Positions 56,910 to 64,000 of a stretch of 64,000 nucleotides of DNA are shown piece by piece. The stretch comes from Hygrocybe punicea. Lineage: Eukaryota; Basidiomycota; Agaricomycetes; Agaricales; Hygrophoraceae. How positions within the stretch are numbered: the first letter of the stretch is position 1; the number at the start of each line of letters is the position of its first letter. The notes under the pieces were generated by a model. That model was given only the letters and a program-made list of their open reading frames with translations. It was not told the DNA's origin and did no database searches. The DNA lies in the NCBI GenBank assembly GCA_963556145.1, contig OY744472.1, positions 806,001-870,000 on the forward strand, read 5' to 3'. Both the position numbers and the translations under genes were made by a program.

Positions 56910-58133
56910 GTCATCACTTACTGCATTAGAAGGCAGTTCTGATTCTGCAAGAAATTCAGCATTGACTAATGCCCTGATGGCATTCGTCAAATCGTACAAC
57001 CATTGAGTGAAAACTGGCCAATCCAGCTCATCAGGAACTGAACCATCAAACAACATACATATGGAGAACTAGAAAGAATGACACAAATTGGTCATTTCAT
57101 TTGTGTGTTTGGGGAGGATGCTCACCGGAAGAGCCTTGGCTTCTGGTGCCGAGTGATTCGGTTCCGGTGGAACTGAGGTTCGGTTTGATACTGGCTTAGT
57201 TTGCAACATGTTAACATCCCCTGTGGTTTCAGGAGGCCCTATACTGCGATCGGTAGAACCGGATTCCAACCTGTGTGCCGATGCTGGATCCACCACATCA
57301 ACTTGTTAAAAATACATAAAAATATAAACATAAACATAAACATAAACATAAACATAAAAGATGAGCCCAAATATTGCATGAATATTGCATGATGTCTTAC
57401 CTTGTTGTGGTGCAGCACAAGAAACCCACAGCTTCTGGCCAATGTTGCAGTGACCACCCGGAAGGTCAAGTCTGATGTGCTTCTCAAACTCAGCAAAAAC
57501 ATCAGAGGAGTAGTACTCCTGGTCTATCTGAAGTTCCAACCATTTTAGCCAAGCTAGTAAATGAAATTTCAGTGTAGGTCTTCTCCGAGATATGCAAGGA
57601 GACATACGCAAGTCGAATATGTCCACCGCATAAGGTTGCAGTCCTTGACTTCTCATTGTGCATAAGTACACATTCCTGCCTGATTCATTATGCCTGCAAA
57701 GCATGAATTCCCTGTGGAGCCAACGTTGAATGGCTTTTGGCTCCTTTTTTTCGTCCAAGCATCGGAGCATGTCGTCCACCAGTGTGTTGAGATATAACCT
57801 CAAGGACTGCCAGTATACCACCTTGGTACAATCCACAACATGATCCAACTCGCCATTCAAACAGTTCAGCAGAACCAGGAAAGGCCAAAGTGGTCTGGGA
57901 ACAACCACTGAACCTTCACTGCCGGACCAGCGGCAAATGACCTCTGGGCTACATTTATCATAACGGATGACTGAAATTTTGGAATGATTTGGCATCGCTG
58001 AGTCTAGCTTCAAACGTATGAATGGAATATCCTGAGGTGCTGAATTGTTCATGGTATCCCAGTGGGCAAGATGTGTTATGTGTGAAACTCTGCTCGGCAG
58101 TAGCCATTTATTAACCATATTTGGCCAGACCAT
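56529..58133 (-). CDS. Unrecognised multi-exon gene
   Basis: The first long exon (58133 or 58052 to about 57400) reads DTMNNSAPQDIPFIRLKLDS, VICRWSGSEGSVVVPRPLWP, WLHREFMLCRHNESGRNVYL and YYSSDVFAEFEKHIRLDLPG. Later exons give DELDWPVFTQWLYDLTNAIR and a C-terminal segment EYIGDMTIQLILSMTLVKDR to LFDELMICLQNLSGTD ending at 56529. Segments like the C-terminal one occur, as I recall, in multi-copy agaricomycete proteins of unknown function. Introns carry microsatellites: a hexanucleotide (AAACAT-type) at 57323-57358 and (AAT)n at 56880-56906. The 5' end lies 51-132 bp from the divergent zinc-finger gene, so they may share a promoter. Confidence 0.5.
57323..57358. repeat. Hexanucleotide microsatellite (ATAAAC)n
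   Basis: About six tandem copies of ATAAAC in an intron of the minus-strand gene. In one frame it would give an artefactual YVYVYV or FMFMFM run. Confidence 0.9.
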
Positions 58134-58183
58134 TTATGGCAAGTTCAACTTTCACAGTGACCGTTGTGAGCAACAACTGCAAC

Positions 58184-59898
58184 ATGTCAAAATTACTACC
58201 AGTGTCAGAACAGATGTTTGCTCTAGCAAAAAAGCATGGATTATCTGCAGGGAAACTCAATCAACGTCCTATGGAAGCCATGAGAGCCTGTGTCAGTGGA
58301 ACCTCTCAGCAGAACCATGACGACGAAGTGGATGGCCAAAGTACACTAACATCCAATATGGTAATGTATCCTATGCTGTATTTTAAGATGAAAAATGGCC
58401 TCTGACCTTATCTGCTTGACTCACTTCAGAGATGCAGTGCATGTGCAGATTTCGGAGATCTGGTTCTATGCCAGGCTCCAGATTGTCCGATTTCCATTTG
58501 CTGTGACTGGGTGAACGAAGAAGGGGTTTTACAACCTGGTTGTTTATGGAGGGAGGAAGCCCAGGCAGCTCAGAAAGACCCACAGTGGCAGTTCTACTGC
58601 CCATCCTGCTCCATTCAATCCCGGGTGCCATTCCTGGTAAGCAAGTTTCTTCAGGCATTTTGTGTGCATGGAATGGAACTCACTCGGAAGCATTTTGACT
58701 CTGCAGTTGTCTTACAAAGCAAATCAATCACACTTCCTGAGGCAACAAGAAACCGGACCACTGCTTTGGGCAGCGTTCTGTTGGGAAGGTCAGGTGGTGC
58801 ATGCACTTGCACTTCAGCTGGACTGCACTCTCTTGATAACATATTCTCAGGCCCCACCGGGATTGGTAGGCTTTAGCCTCTGACAACAAATGCGTGTGTT
58901 GATTTGCTCTAACAGCTGTCCAAAAATCACATCATTATGGGACAACAGGGACCTCTGAATAAACGTCAACAACAAGTGCCAACGATTGACCATGCACCAG
59001 TACTGTTAACAATTGAAACCCACAGTGTAATTGACTCCGGGGAGCTTGTACATAGCCAGAAGAAGGGCAAGGATGTTCAGAGTGCTTTACTATCTGTGGT
59101 GAGGGTGATGAATACCTGCTAAAAGAGCTGCATCTTCACCGATATCGGATTTTTAAGATCCTAGAAGATTATACTTCTAAGAAGCTGTCAAACTACATCT
59201 CCACATCAAACCACCAGAACAAAGGTTTGGTGATATTATCATGTGGGCCACTCCTTCATGTAGACAGGAGTCGGTTGGACTTGCAGGTAGTGATGAGAAA
59301 GTAAGTTGATATTTGACTGCTCCGGTTCCGAGATGATTTCACTCAGCCTGTCACCCTCAGATATGGCCTCACCTTTCTTCTGGGATTTGCAGCCAAAAAT
59401 GTGAACCCACTCATTGTAATGGATGGCGTTAACAGCTTTTGCTCTGTAGTGTACTCTCAAGGGCAGCCTGTGGAAGATGCTTTTGTTGAGGTGTTTGGTG
59501 GAAGGTGGGAAATGCTGTCTCACTGCCCACTTGTTCTAATGATACAGAAGTCTTGGACCCAGGCAAGGTTTAATGTATTCAGGATAAGTCATTTTCACTG
59601 ACATCATCTGCAACAGGACATCAGGACGCTGATGCTGTGCTATGGAACCATCACTCACCGGCCGTGGGGCATACCCAAACCAAGTTGTCCAACCTGCAAG
59701 ACCAATATCAATGTCCAGGCCAAAAAACAGGGTCATGACAGCATGCGGTGGTCATGTATTTGTGGAGCAGTGAGTCAGGGAGCTACAAAAAAAGCCAGAT
59801 TGGGTTATGGGAGTCAGAGCAAATTGGCTCAGGAACATATTTGTCCTACCATTTCCATTACCACCCAGTCCAATGGTAATCTGGTGTCACAAACGTAA
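58184..59898 (+). CDS. Zinc-finger protein of an unknown fungal family, probably decayed at 3' side
   Basis: Exon 1 (58184-58360) reads MSKLLPVSEQMFALAKKHGL. Intron 58361-58429. Exon 2 (58430-58636) holds a Cys-rich finger: CSACADFGDLVLC, CPISICCDW, then FYCPSCS, arranged like a PHD or related treble-clef finger. Later segments (LLWAAFCWEGQVVHALALQL; KGLVILSCGPLLHVDRS; PVEDAFVEVFGGRWEML) and a C-terminal zinc-ribbon-like part (CPTCKT ... CICG, 59689-59766) match, from memory, the order of a multi-copy agaricomycete protein. Frame breaks between about 58900 and 59600 could be introns or lesions. Function unknown; the Cys sites suggest a chromatin or nucleic acid role. Confidence 0.5.
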
Positions 59899-60479
59899 GG
59901 CTTCAAGTGATTTGACTCAGTGACAGAGTGGACTTCCGGATCCGGATCCGGATCTGGAATTAATTGTTCAGATGGTATCAATGTAATATTGATTTCATTC
60001 AATGAAGAAAAACTTGGATCATAGTCACCACCACATCTTGGAAGATCTCGGTTGATTGATGTAAACTCCGAACTGGTGTTATATTGGAACCAGTTCCTTT
60101 GGAGTTGCTGATGCTCAATTCAAGCACACAGGCTTGATTAGAGTGTTAGACTCACCATCAGAGGTTGTTCAGACAAATGGTTGTTAACGGAGAAGAGCAA
60201 TCTGAAGTATCTAATGAAATATACAATTAGATCCACTTATTATTTGAATAGAGCATGAGAAAATTATATCGGAACCAGTTCCTCTGAGGGTGCCGATGCT
60301 CCATTCGAGCACACAGGCTCGATTAGAGTGTTAGACTTAGGAATTTTCACCATCGGAAGTTGTTCTGGTACAAGGGTTGATTCCAGCCTAATATATAAAG
60401 AAATAGAGGCAGGACTGGTGGAAAAAAGTGAGGTTGATGTCTTGACCCAGGATATGTGAGTACCCGTTGTCAATGGCCC
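59899..60479 (-). repeat. Dispersed repeat motif E, two copies
   Basis: Two related copies at about 60078-60165 and 60262-60402 (TTATATCGGAACCAGTTCC, GATGCTCCATTCGAGCACAC, GATTAGAGTGTTAGAC, then CATCGGAAGTTGTTCTGG). They are in inverse orientation to the copies beside the gypsy element. GGATCCGGATCCGGATCTGG at about 59938 is another CCGG-type patch. No gene recognised here. Confidence 0.6.
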
Positions 60480-60539
60480 ATTAGCAAACTGGCCACACTG
60501 CTCGTATCCAAGGGTCAACAATCCTAAAGCATCTACACC

Positions 60540-61300
60540 GCCCTGTGAGCCACAATGACACCTTGAGCAAAGCGACACCACTGCCTTCCTCAACCACCGC
60601 AGGTTGCGTTGAGACCATCATCGTACTGATCCTTCTTTTCTCGCTCACCTCAACCTCGCTGCTCCCACTGACCTTGATGATGACAACCTCGACATTCGGT
60701 TTCACAAAGTTTTGTTCCATCAAAGTCGCTTCTTGTGGTTGGATCTGAAATGAGCACGCGGATCTGCTCGATTGGTGCCATCGCCATTAAGTACAATTGT
60801 ATCCTCCTCGGTAGTGATAGAGCCGGTGGACACGCTCCAGTTTGATGTCTAGCTCGTCCGTGAACACTATCTTGCCTGTGAGGGTCGCTAGGTTGTCAAG
60901 AATTGATTGATTTACGGTTATCGGCGCAAACAGGAGCTTTTACAGCTAGTCCACCCAGTTTATTCAAAATGCATGCCGCCAGTGCCTCACCATTGATGTC
61001 CTCCACAATGACCACAAGTGGCCGACGAGCCTGTGCCACAGCCTCCAAAGACAGGAGGTTGTCCTGCAGCAGCGAGATCTTTTTCTGGCTGAGGAGGTTG
61101 AAAGGCTTCTCAAACTCGACGTTTTGCAATTCAATTTGCGCTTTTTGATGTTCATGAAAAAAATGGAACTTACATTCAGAACCCCCAATTGAAGCACATG
61201 CCTTTGGTAATTTAAATCTCATCCTTAATCGTGCAACTTGTGAGCCGCAGCTGAGGTCCATGGGGTTGCCACCTGCAGCCACATTTTTGACACGGTCAGA
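60540..61300 (-). pseudogene. Hsp60 (mitochondrial chaperonin) fragment
   Basis: On the minus strand the text reads VAAGGNPMDLSCGSQVA, then after a gap NVEFEKPFNLLSQKKISLLQ, SLEAVAQARRPLVVIVEDI, NGEALAACILNKL, AVKAPVCADNRKSI, FTDELDIKLER and SGSSEVEVSEK. These are consecutive segments of GroEL/Hsp60, the folding chaperonin of mitochondria. Blocks are missing (for example between GSQVA and VEFEKP), the frame changes several times, and both ends are absent. It is a dead fragment, either a retrocopy or a piece moved by a transposon. Confidence 0.88.
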
Positions 61301-61310
61301 ATAGATGGCA

Positions 61311-62976
61311 CGGGTGGGGTATACCAGCAGTCATATCATCACCAGCTGTTTTGTTAGTGTTTTGTTTTGGGCGACATCTGGAATGAGGATACGAAACTAT
61401 TAAGTAGAGTTTCGTGAACTGATAAGAGAGGGGACAAACTGAACCGAGCCCCAAGATTCTCTTTGAGGGAGATGATGGCGACACCGTCTGAGCAAATAAA
61501 GTTGTCAGTGCATTCCGAGATAACAAGGCTGACACTTGGCATTGCGTAGCACTGAGTGGGGAGGCTGCTGTTGCGGCAGAAGGCATGCGTATTAACCTGT
61601 TCAGCGACGTGAAATGGTGAGCTGTGAATAAAGTCAAACCCAAACTCTCCACCATCCTTTAGTGTAGGGCCTACAAAATAAGAAGCCTCATTGCCAGTGT
61701 AGGCATGTGCATGCGAGGTCAAGATTAGATGGGATGTGATAGGTTTTATAGCCTCTTGGGAAAGATTTTATGGCCCTTCCCGACCAGCGGAACCTAAGAG
61801 AATAAGATATGTTAGGCGCTAACAAACTCACCTTCGACATGGAGTATGCTCGACGTGCTCCCTCACATTCACCTAGACTTCCTTGTTGTTCAGAAAATAT
61901 GCCTGTTGCGTCATGGGATTGAGGTTTTTTGACTCGGATGAGACTCAAACTTTGCCAAAAAAACAGGACTTGGTGGCTGCCAGTGATAAAGTTCATGATA
62001 TTGACGGTGTATACTAGTAAAGCTTGTCCCTTGCAGAATAATTAGCTCGCATTCTTCAGCAACGTGGCAGGAATTGTCGGCTGAGCTTCATCTTGTTTGC
62101 AGTCCATTGTGCGGCGACCAGCTGACCACTCGAATTCCATAAGGCTGTCACTGGCTGACTTCGACACAAATACAAGGGTTGCGATAGACCTACTAGTATT
62201 CTAGGCTTCACAACACCACTGATGGATCTATTACAGCTTGGGGTCAGTGCTCACCCCCATTGCCAACCAGGCAAAAGCAATCCCATTCGAGCCCCACGTC
62301 CAGGGTGGAGTACACGACTCTCGATGTGACGGGGGTTCTCAAGGCTTCTCATCTTCAATGTCAGTATGGGTTCAGGCCAGTAGCAACAGGATTTTATAAC
62401 CAAATCTCACACGTCACTGAATGTCAATTTGATGCAAGATCCAACCCTCTTTCCCCAAACCAAAGCTGGTTCATGTTTCAAAATCGAATTCAGAGCATTT
62501 TTTTTCCTTCTTGCATTTGCTTCAGGCCTCAGGCTCCAAAGCTTGTTGCTACATTTACTATCGGTGAATCATCGCACAGGCTGCCACTCCTGTAGGCCTG
62601 CTGAACCTATGCATTAACAAGCACTACTGCCCCCTAGCAAAAACATTTTTATTTCTCTCCTATGGATGCGACATGGCAGCACCACTCACAGCATCCCACT
62701 CCAGGCATTACAATTCAGAATACCCACAGTCCCTCCATTGGAACAACTACGTACGACTCTCCATTTTCCTTCCACCCACCAGCCCTTGCTGACCCTCAAC
62801 CACCAGGGATTATCACTATCCTCTTTGCAAGCAAGCATTTTCAGGAGTCGATGGACCTGATTATGTCTGGCTGTGGCTTGGAATCACGATCGGTTGGCAC
62901 ACCGATTTCCCCGCTGAACCACTACCGCAAATCTTGATCATAAGTACAGCTTTTTCACTGCCATTGCACTTTGGTC
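61311..62976. other. Weak ORFs, no recognised gene
   Basis: A minus-strand ORF at 61722-61354 (TLKDGGEFGFDFIHSSPFHV) and others of 60-110 codons have no recognised domain. Their nearness to the Hsp60 fragment suggests more decayed gene pieces. Nothing else seen. Confidence 0.35.
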
Positions 62977-62977
62977 T

Positions 62978-64000
62978 AGGCAATGACACGGGTACGGGTT
63001 ACGTTTTTTGGACCCGGGCAAAACCCGTACCCGTGACCGCGGGTCTTGGTATACCCGCAGGTACCGGCCCAAACAGAGCCACACAGCTTCACGACAAATA
63101 CTGGCGTCAACAACGAGACCCAGCAATGCATCCGCGCTCCCACAGGCTGCCCCATGCACGCACGCATCCACGACAACACAGACGAAGCCGATAGCCACCA
63201 CTTCCGTGGCAACACAACACCAACCGCCTGCCAAACGGCCCCATCCTCGCGCGAAACCGCGTCCCTACATGCCCACTGCAAGAAGCAACAGCAACCGCGT
63301 TGCACGACACCCTGTCATCAAATAGTGCCCCAACGCGAACCCCCGTGCCCAAAACCCAACGGGAGACACATCACGCGCCCGCGTCAGCCCCAAACACACC
63401 GTCCCCACTGCAAAACGCGTCCGAACGCGTCTCAAGTCCCACCCCAGCACCAAACCCCGCGCCCATGCAAGAAAATGCGTTCAAACGCATCCCAGACCGC
63501 GGTCTCACAACACCCGACCATTTGACGCCCACACAGGCCCCAAAGCCCGTGCCCGTGCAACAGAACGTGCCCAAACGCGCCCCAGACCCCGTTCCCCCCC
63601 AAGTACATGTCCACACGCGCCCACAATCACGATGCCGCCGTCCAGACGCCGCAACTGCGAACGCCAAGGCTAAACAGCGTCGAAACGCGAGCTGACGCGT
63701 ACGCGACGATGGAGGAGGATGAGAGGGAGGGGAGAATGGGAGATGGTGCGGGGAATGAGGAGACGCATACGATGGGGGAGGGTCTCTCGCCCACGAGAAC
63801 CCAACCCGTCGCGTGGTTCCCAGCCCCCGCACTCCTCGCATTTGCACACGTGCGTGTCAGCGACGCGAGGTAGATGTGGGCTGGAACCCGCCGGGTTTCC
63901 TGCGCGGGTCAATACCCGTACCCGACCCGCCGCTACCCGCCATCTACCCGCTGAAAAAAGACCCGTGGGTAGACGGGTACGGGTTGGAGCGGGTCCGGGT
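62978..64000. mobile_element. Third terminal-repeat family (C), runs off the window
   Basis: Begins near 62978 with ACACGGGTACGGGTTACG, and CCCGTACCC / GGGTACGGG repeats continue to 63070. A matching dense block of CCCGTACCCGACCC motifs returns at 63885-64000 in the same subterminal style. Between them is a GC-rich stretch with at least three degenerate units of about 75 bp (GCAAAACGCGTCCGAACGCG-like, 63405-63600). ORFs here are low-complexity Pro/Thr/Arg text. It looks like another non-autonomous element; the right end is outside the window. Confidence 0.5.

Noticed and set aside
63008..63873. Pro/Thr/Arg-rich plus-strand ORFs up to 159 codons
   Set aside because: GC-rich degenerate repeat of the family C element; several frames are open and no domain is visible.

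Overview
The window looks like repeat-rich nuclear DNA of a basidiomycete fungus, probably an agaricomycete. This is an inference from short GT-AG introns (about 45-70 nt), a KDZ (Kyakuja-Dileera-Zisupton) transposase, a Ty3/gypsy element of the type common in mushroom-forming fungi, hAT and Tc1/mariner elements, F-box proteins, and an expanded fungal P-loop NTPase family. No organism-specific marker was found. Roughly half of the window is mobile DNA, much of it nested.

Layout. (1) 1-8.5 kb: a partial gene on the minus strand, a truncated KDZ transposase broken by a non-autonomous hAT-like element (family A, copy 1) that itself contains an 849-bp palindromic element, then a family B hAT-like element with an assembly gap. 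(2) 8.5-16.2 kb: an apparently complete five-exon P-loop NTPase gene with a coding minisatellite; a 3,083-bp Tc1/mariner-type element that carries a second, SAM-like gene beside its transposase; and an intact four-exon GNAT-like gene. (3) 16.2-19 kb: short ORFs, dispersed repeats and a SINE-like sequence. (4) 19-33.2 kb: a decayed minus-strand Ty3/gypsy element. Its gag is split by a 6,023-bp hAT transposon with a perfect 8-bp target duplication. That hAT carries a decayed transposase and a captured fragment of RPB1, the largest RNA polymerase II subunit, including its C-terminal heptad domain. Family A copy 2 lies in the gypsy leader/LTR region. (5) 33.2-40.4 kb: two F-box-like genes, a repeat-bearing unknown gene, a Ty1/copia remnant and dispersed repeats. 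(6) 40.6-60 kb: a cluster of large, partly broken genes: an Ulp1-like (C48) protease gene interrupted in an exon by family A copy 3, a BAH-like domain, a SIR2-family gene with one frameshift, an unknown gene, and a zinc-finger gene divergent from it. (7) 60-64 kb: an Hsp60 fragment, weak ORFs, and the start of a third terminal-repeat family.

How it fits together. Target duplications and reading frames that rejoin across insertions give a relative history: gypsy first, then the large hAT and family A into it; the Ulp1-like gene first, then family A copy 3. Most visible inactivating changes (CGA to TGA, TGG to TGA, catalytic Asp to Asn, a lost splice acceptor) are G:C to A:T transitions, which suggests methylation- or RIP-like decay. 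Family assignments come from motif recognition only; no database search was run.
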